Shown one piece after another: positions 41,443-50,012 of a stretch of DNA of 64,000 nt. Source of the stretch: Acetomicrobium hydrogeniformans ATCC BAA-1850 (lineage in GTDB: Bacteria; Synergistota; Synergistia; Synergistales; Acetomicrobiaceae); the NCBI RefSeq assembly GCF_000160455.2, contig NZ_ACJX03000001.1:1250001-1314000 (forward strand), read 5' to 3'. Under the pieces are notes generated by a model. That model saw only the letters and a program-made list of their open reading frames with translations, made no database searches and had not been told where the DNA came from. Position 1 is the first letter of the stretch. Each line of letters starts with the position of its first letter. The position numbers and the translations under genes were made by a program.

Positions 41443-43743
41443 ATGAAAGGATTTCTCAATAAATATTTGGAGTATACGAGGGGGAGGGCCAAAAACTTCC
41501 TCTTCGGCCTTATTTTTACCCCCTTGGGATACATATACAGCCTTGGGGTGGTCTTTCGCAATTTCTCCTTTGATCATGGATTCAGAAGCTCACATGAGCC
41601 CCCCCTGCCGGTTATAAGCGTCGGTAATATAACTATGGGAGGTACCAATAAGACCCCCTTCGTGGAGATGCTTGCAAGAAAATTCATGGGATTGGGGTTA
41701 CGTCCAGGGATCATTACCAGAGGTTATGGCGGAAAACAAAAAGGCAAAGCTCCTGTCCTCATAATGAACGGCAAAGGGGATCGTAACGAAGTGGGCGACG
41801 AATCCCTGCTTCTTTCTTCCAGGTTGCCCGGCGTTCCCGTGTCAGTTTCGTTGGACAGGCTTGCCGCCCTGGAAAAGCTGTCATCTGAGGGTAACGTCGA
41901 CATAGTTATATCCGACGATACCTTTCAACACAGGCGAATGGTACGAGATGCGGACGTTGTTTTAGTCGATGCAACCTGTCCTTTTGGCAACGGGAAGCTC
42001 TTTCCTGCCGGTATTTTGAGGGAATCGCCGGAAAACCTAAAAAGAGCCCACATTTTAGTAATAACTAAGGCCGATCAGGTTAAGGCTGAAAAGCTGGATG
42101 CCTTGATAGAAGAGGTACGTAAATATGTCCCGGACAAGCCGATTTTTACATCTAGACTGGCACTTGAAAAGTGGAAACGATGGGATGGAAGCAGGCTGAT
42201 CGATGCAGAACCCTTGACTTCAGGGACTCCTGTAGTAATATTTTCTGCCATCGGAAACCCGCCAAGCTTTCGCAGCTTTGTCGAAAAGATGGGGTTGGAT
42301 GTCAGGGGAGAATTGCGTTTCAGAGATCATCACCTATACTCCGGGAAAGATCTAATCGACATAAAGAACTATTGTGGCGCTTTGGGAGCTAAAGCTGCCA
42401 TATGCACCGAAAAGGACGTCTATAACCTTCCAGGAGGTTTTGATATGGGCTTTCCGATCCTCATTCCAAGCGTGGTGACTGCCATGGGCGAGGAGAGAAG
42501 TTTCTTTGAAAGCCTTGTCGAGACGTTAAGACCTAAGATAGTGGTATCTTCTAACGGACATGGCGAAGATTCCATGGCCTGCATGTTGATCGAGCGGATC
42601 AAAAAGGACCTGCCTGAAGCGAAAATATATGCTTTTCCTCTGGTAGGCAAAGGCAAGCCTTTTCAGGATTCCGGCATAGAGATCTATCCCCCACCGCTTG
42701 ATACTCCAAGCGGTGGGGTCATCAAATACAGCTTCCTCGAGCTCTTGAGGGACATAAGAGCAGGATTGCTCGGCCACGTCAAAAGACAGCTGGATGCCTG
42801 GGGCAGGCTGAGGGGAAAGATCAGGACCCCCCTCTGCGTTGGTGATGTATATCTTTTACTGCACGCTTTGTATGGCCAGGGAATTCCGCCCATGCTTTTG
42901 GCGACGGCCAAGACCGTCTATTTAAGAGGTCATTTCTTTATAGAGAAGTTGATCTTAAAAAAGAAGTCCAGGATAGTTTGGACGAGGGACGAGCATACGG
43001 CCCGCGAACTGAAAAAAAGCTCCGTCAATGCCGTTTACTCGGGAAATCCAATAATGGATCTGGCAAGTGATAATAATAATTGGACCTTGGAAGATCCTTG
43101 GCCTAAGGCCGAGGGATACCGGGTGCTTCTTTTGCCCGGAAGCAGACAGAACGCCTATAGAGATGTAAGGTTGTTATTAAATGCTGCAGAGTTGATAAGG
43201 GAACAAGTAAGAGCAAATTTTTTAATGGTTATAGCTCCAAGCATCGAGTGGGACAGGATGGCGTCGAGTCTTGACGGTTATTCATTGGAAAATGGATTTG
43301 TAAAAAAGGGGGAAATGGAAGTCCTCGTATCCTTTTGTCCCGTTCCGGCTGCTGCCAGAAGAGCTGACATACTGCTCGGTTTGGGTGGCACGGCCAATCA
43401 GGTGTGTGCGGGATTGGGCGTTCCCGTCGTTTCCGTCGATGACAAGGGGAAAAGGGTCCAAAAAAGGCTCTTGGGAGAGGCGGAAGTCCTCCTTAAAAGG
43501 GACCCCAAAACCCTTGCCTACGAAACAATATCGATTCTTAGGGATAGCGAAAGATACGAAGCTATGTCTTCGGCAGGAAAGTTGAGAATGGGCAAACCGG
43601 GTGCGATAGAGGAAATATCGAGATACGTCCTATTCGAGCTAGGATGGAAACATAGGCATGACCTATACTGCGCCCTGCGAAGCAGATTTCACGGTTATCA
43701 CGAAACGCTAGAAAAGAAGGAGGTTAAATCAGGCGTTGAATAA
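41443..43743 (+). CDS. lpxK: Fusion of tetraacyldisaccharide 4'-kinase LpxK with an LpxB-related glycosyltransferase domain
   Basis: One uninterrupted 766-residue frame. Residues about 1-355 are LpxK, which phosphorylates the 4' position of the lipid A precursor: I-S-V-G-N-I-T-M-G-G-T-N-K-T-P (a Walker A with Asn where most LpxK have Gly), T-R-G-Y-G-G, and the F-R-D-H-H-x-Y motif. Residues about 364-750 form a second GT-B-like domain starting V-S-S-N-G-H-G-E-D, with L-P-G-S-R and a C-terminal L-G-L-G-G-T-A-N-Q element. It resembles the lipid-A-disaccharide-synthase-related family (TIGR03492, recalled). ATG 41443 was chosen for G-G-T-G-A 5 bases upstream. The function of the second domain is unknown. 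Confidence 0.93.
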   Translation: MKGFLNKYLEYTRGRAKNFLFGLIFTPLGYIYSLGVVFRNFSFDHGFRSSHEPPLPVISVGNITMGGTNKTPFVEMLARKFMGLGLRPGIITRGYGGKQKGKAPVLIMNGKGDRNEVGDESLLLSSRLPGVPVSVSLDRLAALEKLSSEGNVDIVISDDTFQHRRMVRDADVVLVDATCPFGNGKLFPAGILRESPENLKRAHILVITKADQVKAEKLDALIEEVRKYVPDKPIFTSRLALEKWKRWDGSRLIDAEPLTSGTPVVIFSAIGNPPSFRSFVEKMGLDVRGELRFRDHHLYSGKDLIDIKNYCGALGAKAAICTEKDVYNLPGGFDMGFPILIPSVVTAMGEERSFFESLVETLRPKIVVSSNGHGEDSMACMLIERIKKDLPEAKIYAFPLVGKGKPFQDSGIEIYPPPLDTPSGGVIKYSFLELLRDIRAGLLGHVKRQLDAWGRLRGKIRTPLCVGDVYLLLHALYGQGIPPMLLATAKTVYLRGHFFIEKLILKKKSRIVWTRDEHTARELKKSSVNAVYSGNPIMDLASDNNNWTLEDPWPKAEGYRVLLLPGSRQNAYRDVRLLLNAAELIREQVRANFLMVIAPSIEWDRMASSLDGYSLENGFVKKGEMEVLVSFCPVPAAARRADILLGLGGTANQVCAGLGVPVVSVDDKGKRVQKRLLGEAEVLLKRDPKTLAYETISILRDSERYEAMSSAGKLRMGKPGAIEEISRYVLFELGWKHRHDLYCALRSRFHGYHETLEKKEVKSGVE

Positions 43744-44488
43744 AGATGTTTTAGCGGTAGTTCCAGCAAGATACGGAAGCACTCGATTGTCATGCAAGCC
43801 CCTCGTAAATATTTGCGGCAAACCTTTACTTTTCTGGGTGTTAAAGGGACTGTCGGCATGTAATGTAGACGAGATAGTAGTTGCTACAGATCATAAGGAG
43901 ATTGCCGATTACGCCATAGAAGAAGGCTATGAGGCGGTGATGACCCCCTCGGATCTGCCCTCAGGAAGCAACAGGACAGCCTGTGTTGCGAGAGAAAGAG
44001 ATGCCGATATAGTTTTAAATGTGCAAGTAGATGACCCTATGGTAGGTCCTGATATGATCGACCCCTTGATAGCGGTACTCGGTAAATGGGAAGAAATAGA
44101 TGTTGCCCTTCTAGTGAAACGGATTGAGAAGGAAGAGGAAATTCCAAACCCCAATATCGTCAAGGTGGTATTCGACCAAAGGTGGCGTGCCCTTTACTTT
44201 AGTAGATCTCCCATTCCTTACGAGAGGAACAAGGGAGCGACGTATTATAAACATATTGGCCCTTATTGTTACAGGAAAAGTTTTCTGCTTGAATTCGATT
44301 CGTGGCCCCAGACTCCCCTGGAGAGGGTCGAGAGTTTGGAGATGTTGCGCATTTTGGAGAGGGGCTACGATATTTTGTGCCTTGAGACCGAAAGAGACAC
44401 CATAGAGATAGATACACCCGATGATGTTTCAGCCTTCGAGAGATATTTAAGAGAACATGGAGATGATTTGCCTTGGTTAAGAAAATAA
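43736..44488 (+). CDS. kdsB: CMP-Kdo (possibly CMP-8-amino-Kdo) synthetase KdsB
   Basis: KdsB activates Kdo with CTP. The 250-residue nucleotidyltransferase has A-V-V-P-A-R-Y-G-S-T-R-L, I-V-V-A-T-D-H, L-Y-F-S-R-S-P-I-P and I-D-T-P-D-D. Two motifs differ from the E. coli enzyme: S-G-S-N-R for S-G-T-E-R, and N-V-Q-V-D-D-P for N-V-Q-G-D-E-P. These lie around the sugar site. With kdnB/kdnA downstream, the real substrate may be 8-amino-Kdo, as shown for the Shewanella enzyme; that is inference. TTG start at 43736 overlaps the lpxK fusion by 8 bases. Confidence 0.92.
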   Translation: MNKDVLAVVPARYGSTRLSCKPLVNICGKPLLFWVLKGLSACNVDEIVVATDHKEIADYAIEEGYEAVMTPSDLPSGSNRTACVARERDADIVLNVQVDDPMVGPDMIDPLIAVLGKWEEIDVALLVKRIEKEEEIPNPNIVKVVFDQRWRALYFSRSPIPYERNKGATYYKHIGPYCYRKSFLLEFDSWPQTPLERVESLEMLRILERGYDILCLETERDTIEIDTPDDVSAFERYLREHGDDLPWLRK

Positions 44489-45321
44489 CAATTGACGGCA
44501 TGACAATAGGGGAGGGGCGGTTTGTTTTGGTTGCCGGCCCTTGCGTGCTGGAGAGCTTGGAGCTGGCTCTTGAAGTCGCCTGCGAAGTGAAGAAAATATG
44601 TGACGGTTTGGGCCTGGGTTATATATTCAAATCTTCTTTCGATAAGGCGAATCGCACTTCTATATATTCCTTTCGCGGTCCCGGGCTGGAGGTGGGTCTG
44701 CGGTGGTTGGAAGAGGTCAAAACTAAAGTGGGGGTTCCCGTCCTCACCGACATTCACGAGCCTAAGCAGGCCGATCTGGTTTCAAGCGTCGTTGACATCA
44801 TTCAGATCCCCGCCTTTCTCTGCAGGCAGACCGACCTGATAATGTCGGCTGCCAAAACGGGCAAACCCCTGAACATCAAAAAGGCACAATTTTTGAGCCC
44901 CTATGATATGCGTTTTGTTCTGGAAAAGGCGAAGGAATCGGGCAACGATCAGGTTATTTTGTGCGAAAGAGGCACCACCTTCGGATATAAGCAGCTGGTA
45001 GTGGATTTTCGTTCTCTCTCCATAATGCGTTCTTTCGGTTGCCCCGTGATGTTCGATGCTACCCACAGCGTTCAGATGCCAGGCGGTCAGGGAGCCTCCA
45101 GCGGCGGGAAGAGACAGTTCGTCTTGCCTCTTTCGCGTGCCGCGGTATCGGTGGGCATAGATGCTCTTTTCATGGAGGTCCATCCCGACCCCGACAACGC
45201 TAAAAGCGATGGCCCGAACATGGTGGCTCTTTCGAATTTGAGGGGGCTTCTCGAGGAATTGATTGCCCTTGATGACTTGGTCAAAAACAAGCTGGGTTGT
45301 GTCGAGATCGAGGAGGCGTAA
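44473..45321 (+). CDS. kdsA: 3-deoxy-8-phosphooctulonate synthase KdsA
   Basis: KdsA condenses arabinose-5-phosphate with phosphoenolpyruvate to Kdo-8-phosphate. The 282-residue TIM-barrel product has A-G-P-C-V-L-E-S near the start, F-K-S-S-F-D-K-A-N-R-T-S, the F-L-C-R-Q-T-D block and D-A-T-H-S-V-Q. The metal-ligand Cys is present in A-G-P-C, suggesting the metal-dependent class. TTG start at 44473, 16 bases inside kdsB. Confidence 0.96.
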   Translation: MVKKITIDGMTIGEGRFVLVAGPCVLESLELALEVACEVKKICDGLGLGYIFKSSFDKANRTSIYSFRGPGLEVGLRWLEEVKTKVGVPVLTDIHEPKQADLVSSVVDIIQIPAFLCRQTDLIMSAAKTGKPLNIKKAQFLSPYDMRFVLEKAKESGNDQVILCERGTTFGYKQLVVDFRSLSIMRSFGCPVMFDATHSVQMPGGQGASSGGKRQFVLPLSRAAVSVGIDALFMEVHPDPDNAKSDGPNMVALSNLRGLLEELIALDDLVKNKLGCVEIEEA

Positions 45322-45326
45322 CCGAT

Positions 45327-46346
45327 ATGGAAAAGGCGATATATAAAGACAACAGAGAGCTTACCTTGTCTCGAGAGGACGAAGAGTTGCTCGAGGTCGG
45401 CAGAAGGGTATTAAAGCAGGAAGCGAAGGAATTGGCCAATGCGTCATCGCGTCTCGGGAGGGAAATCATAGAGGCGGCGAAGTTGATATTTGATTGCAAG
45501 GGTCGCGTTGTGGTATGCGGCCTGGGAAAGTCGGGCATCATAGCCAAAAAGATTGCCGCCACCTTTGCATCTTTAGGTACGCCCTCTATCTTCCTTCATG
45601 CCACGGAAGGGGTGCACGGAGATCTGGGAATGGTATGCCGCGGCGATGTGGGGATTTTTTTGAGCAACAGCGGGCAAACCAACGAGGTGCTGGAAGTGGT
45701 TCCCTATTTTAAGCGATTCGGTATTCCCATAATAGCGATAACCGGCAACGTTTCATCTAGGCTGGGAAAAGAGGCGGATCTCGTTATTGATGCGAGTGTG
45801 GAAAGGGAGGCCGATCCCCTGGGATTGGCTCCTACCAGCAGCGCCGTGGTTCAGCTTGCCATTGGAGATGCTCTTGCAGTTATGGTCGCGGACTTGAGAA
45901 AGCTGAAAAGAGAGGATTTTGCGCTTTTTCATCCGGGAGGTTCCCTGGGAAAAAAACTCCTTTTAAAGGTAAGAGATGTCATGGGCAGTGAGGATAAGCT
46001 TCCCTCAGTATCCCATAGGGCCACGGTGAGAGAGGCTCTCTTCGAGATAACAAGCAAAGGATATGGGGCTACGGTTGTCGTGGACGACGAGGGCAAGCTG
46101 AAGGGGATATTTACAGATGGCGACCTGCGCAGATTAATAGAGGATCGAGGAGAGGTTGGCGTCCTTTCTCTTCCCATTGCAGAGGTGATGACGAAAAATC
46201 CTAAGACCATAGACGCTGACGAGCTTGCCGCCAAAGGCGTCCTTCTAATGGAAAAACATGAAGTTAGCGTCTTGGTAGTGGAAAAAGATGGATTGCCCAT
46301 AGGCATGGTGCATCTACACGATATGCTCAAGGCGGGGGTGGCCTAA
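45327..46346 (+). CDS. kdsD: D-arabinose-5-phosphate isomerase KdsD/KpsF
   Basis: KdsD converts ribulose-5-phosphate to arabinose-5-phosphate, the sugar precursor of Kdo. The 339-residue product has an SIS domain (about 40-180: V-V-V-C-G-L-G-K-S-G-I-I, then L-S-N-S-G-Q-T-N-E, and H-P-G-G-S-L-G) and two CBS domains (about 205-335). ATG 45327 with G-G-A-G-G 11 bases upstream is preferred over the longer frame from TTG 45297. It sits between kdsA and waaA in the Kdo operon. Confidence 0.95.
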   Translation: MEKAIYKDNRELTLSREDEELLEVGRRVLKQEAKELANASSRLGREIIEAAKLIFDCKGRVVVCGLGKSGIIAKKIAATFASLGTPSIFLHATEGVHGDLGMVCRGDVGIFLSNSGQTNEVLEVVPYFKRFGIPIIAITGNVSSRLGKEADLVIDASVEREADPLGLAPTSSAVVQLAIGDALAVMVADLRKLKREDFALFHPGGSLGKKLLLKVRDVMGSEDKLPSVSHRATVREALFEITSKGYGATVVVDDEGKLKGIFTDGDLRRLIEDRGEVGVLSLPIAEVMTKNPKTIDADELAAKGVLLMEKHEVSVLVVEKDGLPIGMVHLHDMLKAGVA

Positions 46347-46367
46347 CTGAACCTGAAGTCCTATTCT

Positions 46368-47603
46368 TTGTTGATCAGCCTTGCCTATCTGGGGCTTTTC
46401 CCCTATTTGAGAATACGTTATAGAGAGGGGTTTCATCAGAGAATAGGCAAGCTTGCAAAAGGGCAATTTAATAATACAAAGGACAGCCCAATTTGGGTTC
46501 ACGGCGTTTCCGTAGGGGAAGTTCAGGCCGCCTTCCCTCTCATATATGAGGCCCGAAAAGGCGGCTGCTCATTTCCCATATTCTTATCAACCGTTACTTG
46601 TACGGGAAAAAAGATGGCCGAAAAGCTGCTTTCGGAGCTCGTAGACGGGCATTTTTATTTCCCCTGGGATGTGCCTTGGATTATAAGGCGTTTTCTCGAT
46701 GAACTCACTCCCAGGATTTATGTGGGGCTGGAGACGGAGATATGGCCCTGTCTGCTTCATGAGTTAAAAAAAAGGGAGATACCCTCTTTTTTGGTAAACG
46801 GCAGGTTTTCGGAGCGGTCCTTCAAGAAGGCCTGCAGATCCCGCGAGTTTTGGAAAGAGACCCTCGAGTGTTTTTCCAGGATATTGGTCCGTTCCTCCGA
46901 TGACGCCGATAAACTCTACTATTTGGGTGTTAGTCCGGATAAAATAAAGATCATCGGCGATGTTAAAATTGATGCCTTGCTTTTGAGGCGTGATAGGGTC
47001 GACTCCGGTGCTTTAAGGGATAAATTGCATATAAGTGAGGAAGAACAATGTCTGATAGCCGGTAGCACCCATAATGGGGAAGAAGCCGTTGTCCTCGAGG
47101 CTTTTGATTTGGTGAAGAAACAATTTCCAAAAGCCAAGCTGATATTGGTGCCCAGGCACCCTGAGAGAGCTCGTGACGTGTGCGCTTTGATCGGCGAAAA
47201 ATTCGGAGTATCATTATATTCCGAATTGAAGGAAAGATGGGACATTTTGGTGATCGACGAAGTCGGTCTTTTGTTCGAGCTCTATTCTTTGGCCGATGCG
47301 GCCTTCGTCGGCGGGAGTTTGGTTCCTAAAGGAGGTCAAAACGTGCTCGAGCCGGCCTGTTTTGGTGTGCCCATAGCCTTTGGCCCCCACATGGAGGATT
47401 TTTCGATGCACGCCTCTGAGCTCGGCAAGATCGGTATTGCTCAAGTGGTGGAAGACAGCACAAGTTTGGCTCGCTTATGGCTGAGTTCCCTGAAAATGAA
47501 GATCGAAAGCAGGAAAAGAGCCGTTGAATATGCGGAGAGCTTGGGCGGAGCAGCCGGACTTGCCGTAAGAGAGATACTGGATTGTTTGAAAGGTAGAATT
47601 TAA
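46368..47603 (+). CDS. waaA: Kdo transferase WaaA (KdtA)
   Basis: WaaA transfers Kdo, or 8-amino-Kdo, from the CMP sugar to lipid A. The 411-residue GT-B product has an N-terminal membrane anchor and E-R-I/Q-R-I-G-type start. It has W-V-H-G-V-S-V-G-E-V-Q-A, the L-E-T-E-I-W-P block, G-S-T-H-N-G-E-E and a C-terminal G-G-Q-N-V-L-E-P-A. The start is unsettled: TTG 46368 lacks a good ribosome site, whereas a CTG at 46347 follows G-G-G-G-G-T-G-G by 7-9 bases and would add seven residues. It follows kdsD and precedes kdnB. Confidence 0.95.
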   Translation: MLISLAYLGLFPYLRIRYREGFHQRIGKLAKGQFNNTKDSPIWVHGVSVGEVQAAFPLIYEARKGGCSFPIFLSTVTCTGKKMAEKLLSELVDGHFYFPWDVPWIIRRFLDELTPRIYVGLETEIWPCLLHELKKREIPSFLVNGRFSERSFKKACRSREFWKETLECFSRILVRSSDDADKLYYLGVSPDKIKIIGDVKIDALLLRRDRVDSGALRDKLHISEEEQCLIAGSTHNGEEAVVLEAFDLVKKQFPKAKLILVPRHPERARDVCALIGEKFGVSLYSELKERWDILVIDEVGLLFELYSLADAAFVGGSLVPKGGQNVLEPACFGVPIAFGPHMEDFSMHASELGKIGIAQVVEDSTSLARLWLSSLKMKIESRKRAVEYAESLGGAAGLAVREILDCLKGRI

Positions 47604-47625
47604 CGCATTAACAGGAGGGGTTGCT

Positions 47626-48789
47626 TTGTCTTTTGAGATGTTCGTTCCGGGAAAGGCGTTTTTTGGAATCGGCAGTGTTTCTAAGGTAGGGGATTTGATG
47701 GGGGATGGCATGAAAAAGGCCATTATAGTCACGGATAAGAATTTGGCGAAGCACGGTACGGCGAAAAAGGTCGAGCAAATTCTCACAGCTAGGGGGGTAG
47801 ATACGGTAATTTTCGATTCGGTGGAACCTGAGCCGTCTGTCGAAACTACCGACGAAGCTGCTTCCTTGGCCAAAAAATTTGGCGCCCAGGCTGTGGTGGG
47901 TTTGGGGGGAGGAAGCTGTTTGGACGTGGCAAAGGCCGTAAGCGTCCTTTTAACGAATGAGGGGTCGGCTGCCAATTACCAGGGCTTGGGACTTGTCAAA
48001 AAGCCCGGTGTTTTAAAGGTAATGATACCTACCACGGCCGGTACCGGTTCGGAAGTGACTTTCACCGCCGTTTTGATCAGAAGAAGCGATGGTTTCAAAG
48101 GCGGCATCAACGACGAAAAATTGTTTGCCGATTACGCTATATTGGACCCCGAGCTCACGGTGACGGTACCTCCAAAAGTTACAGCCTCCTCTGGGATGGA
48201 CGCCCTCATACATGCTTTGGAAGCCTATACCAGCAGGTATGCAACTTGGTTCAGCGACATGTTCGCCGAAGAAGCCCTAAGAAGAATAGGAAAATGGATC
48301 AGGGTGGCCACCTGGAATGGCAGAAACCTGGAGGCTAGAAGCCAGATGCAATACGCAGCCTATATGGCGGGATTGGCCTTAGTTCATGCGGGGGTGGGGG
48401 CCTGCCATTCCCTTTCGTATCCCTTGGGGGGGATGTTTGGAGTCGGGCATGGAGTGGCAAACGCCCTGTTAATCCCCCATGTGGTACGGGCCAATGCCTT
48501 ATGCTGTCCCGAGCGTTACACTGACGTTCTGAGATGGTTGGGATATATTGACGAAGAAGCCAAAATTAATCCAAGAGATGGTGCCTTGCTTTGTGCGGAG
48601 GCCCTGGAGGAACTGCTCGAGGATTTAGAGCTGCCTACAACTTTAGAGTCTCTCGGCGTGGGCATCACAGAAAAACATTTTCCTGAGATGGCAGAAAAAG
48701 CTTTAGCAGTCAGCAGGCCAATGGAGAATAATCCAAGAGTTTTCGACAAGGATCTTTGTATCAAAATTTATGAGGAGGCGATGAAGTAA
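47626..48789 (+). CDS. kdnB: Iron-type alcohol dehydrogenase, predicted Kdo 8-oxidase KdnB
   Basis: A 387-residue group III (iron-containing) alcohol dehydrogenase. It has the nucleotide motif G-L-G-G-G-S-C-L-D, P-T-T-A-G-T-G-S-E, and metal ligands D192, H196 (G-M-D-A-L-I-H), H261 and H275 (G-H-G-V-A-N). The His that normally lies four residues after the third ligand is Tyr265. It lies between waaA and a DegT-type aminotransferase in a Kdo operon, which matches Shewanella KdnB: that enzyme oxidises C8 of Kdo before transamination. The specific role is inferred from context. TTG start behind A-G-G-A-G-G-G-G. Confidence 0.82.
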   Translation: MSFEMFVPGKAFFGIGSVSKVGDLMGDGMKKAIIVTDKNLAKHGTAKKVEQILTARGVDTVIFDSVEPEPSVETTDEAASLAKKFGAQAVVGLGGGSCLDVAKAVSVLLTNEGSAANYQGLGLVKKPGVLKVMIPTTAGTGSEVTFTAVLIRRSDGFKGGINDEKLFADYAILDPELTVTVPPKVTASSGMDALIHALEAYTSRYATWFSDMFAEEALRRIGKWIRVATWNGRNLEARSQMQYAAYMAGLALVHAGVGACHSLSYPLGGMFGVGHGVANALLIPHVVRANALCCPERYTDVLRWLGYIDEEAKINPRDGALLCAEALEELLEDLELPTTLESLGVGITEKHFPEMAEKALAVSRPMENNPRVFDKDLCIKIYEEAMK

Positions 48790-49994
48790 TGCCGGGTTTT
48801 GAGCTGTTCGATCAGAAGGAAATAGACGCTCTGGCTGACGTAATTAAAAGAAAAGTGGTCCATAGGTATTCCTTTCAAGGTGTCAGAGAAGGGATTTACA
48901 GGGTGGCCGAATTTGAGGATGCCTTTGCTAAACGCGTTGGAGCTAAATACGCTTTGGGAGTAAGTAGCGGTTCAGCAGCTTTATACGTGGGGCTTAAGGC
49001 ATTGGGGATAGGGCCGGGTGATGAAATAATAACCAGTGCCTTTACGTTCATAGCCAGCATCGAAGCCATTTTGGAGTGCGGCGCCGTCCCTGTTTTGGGC
49101 GATATAGATGAGAGCCTGAACTTGGATCCCACATCCGTGGAAAGCCTGATCACCGATAGGACTAAGGCCATAATGCCCGTACACATGTTCGGTGCTGCTG
49201 CCGATATGGATGCCTTCAGGGAAATTTGCGATCTTCACGGTCTTTACCTGATAGAAGATGCCTGTCAGGCAGTGGGGGCTACGTATAAAGGAAAAGCCTG
49301 CGGAGGTTTGGGGATGTGGGGTGCATTCAGCTTTGATCCCTATAAGGTGATTACCGTAGGCGAAGGCGGAATGATCTTCACCGACGACGAAGAGCTTTAC
49401 AAGAAGATGGAGTATTATCATGACCATGGCCACATTCATAATGCAAGCATAGAAAGGGGAGCCGAGGGGAAGGCCTGTCTCGGGTTCAACTTCAGGATGA
49501 GCGAGCTCCAGGGGGCCTTGGGATTGGTTCAGCTTTCGAAGCTCGATCTCGCCATCGAATCCCAGAAAAAGAATAAGAGAAAGATATTGGAAGCCATTGG
49601 CGACGTCGAAGGGGTTTCTTTGCGGGATCTTCCCGATCGTGACGGCGAGATCGCTTCCCATCTGGTGCTGATTTTGCCCGACGGCGATGCTGCTAAGCGG
49701 TTCAAAAAAGCCTGCATTGATGCAGGAGCGGGCTGTTCTATTTTGTCCGACAACACATGGCATTACGCCAAACATTGGGTTACTCTCAGAGAGGGCAAAT
49801 ATTATTCCAGGACGCGATGTCCTTTCGATTGTCCCTATGCCGAGGACATGCCTCTGTATCGTCCTATCGAGTGGACTCAAACCGACGAAATTTTGACTCG
49901 GTCGGTTATGTTCCCCATCGATGTTGTCGTGGACGATGCCAGGATCGAAAGGCTTGTATCGGCCATTAACGCAGGAATAAAGGCGGCACTATAG
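48789..49994 (+). CDS. kdnA: DegT-type aminotransferase, predicted 8-amino-Kdo transaminase KdnA
   Basis: A 401-residue PLP-dependent sugar aminotransferase of the DegT/DnrJ/EryC1 family. It has S-S-G-S-A-A-L near residue 60, E-D-A-C-Q-A-V-G (D157) and the PLP lysine K186 in S-F-D-P-Y-K-V-I-T-V-G-E-G-G. It starts one base inside kdnB's stop codon, so the pair is coupled. In Shewanella KdnA aminates the 8-aldehyde made by KdnB to give 8-amino-3,8-dideoxy-octulosonate. Other DegT enzymes make different amino sugars; the Kdo-operon location favours KdnA. Confidence 0.84.
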   Translation: MPGFELFDQKEIDALADVIKRKVVHRYSFQGVREGIYRVAEFEDAFAKRVGAKYALGVSSGSAALYVGLKALGIGPGDEIITSAFTFIASIEAILECGAVPVLGDIDESLNLDPTSVESLITDRTKAIMPVHMFGAAADMDAFREICDLHGLYLIEDACQAVGATYKGKACGGLGMWGAFSFDPYKVITVGEGGMIFTDDEELYKKMEYYHDHGHIHNASIERGAEGKACLGFNFRMSELQGALGLVQLSKLDLAIESQKKNKRKILEAIGDVEGVSLRDLPDRDGEIASHLVLILPDGDAAKRFKKACIDAGAGCSILSDNTWHYAKHWVTLREGKYYSRTRCPFDCPYAEDMPLYRPIEWTQTDEILTRSVMFPIDVVVDDARIERLVSAINAGIKAAL

Positions 49995-50012
49995 GATTTT
50001 CTGTGGTTTGCT

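Noticed and set aside
48981-49880. 300-codon open frame on the minus strand opposite kdnA
   Set aside because: It mirrors the codon pattern of kdnA, has no ribosome site or family motif, and kdnA is clearly real.
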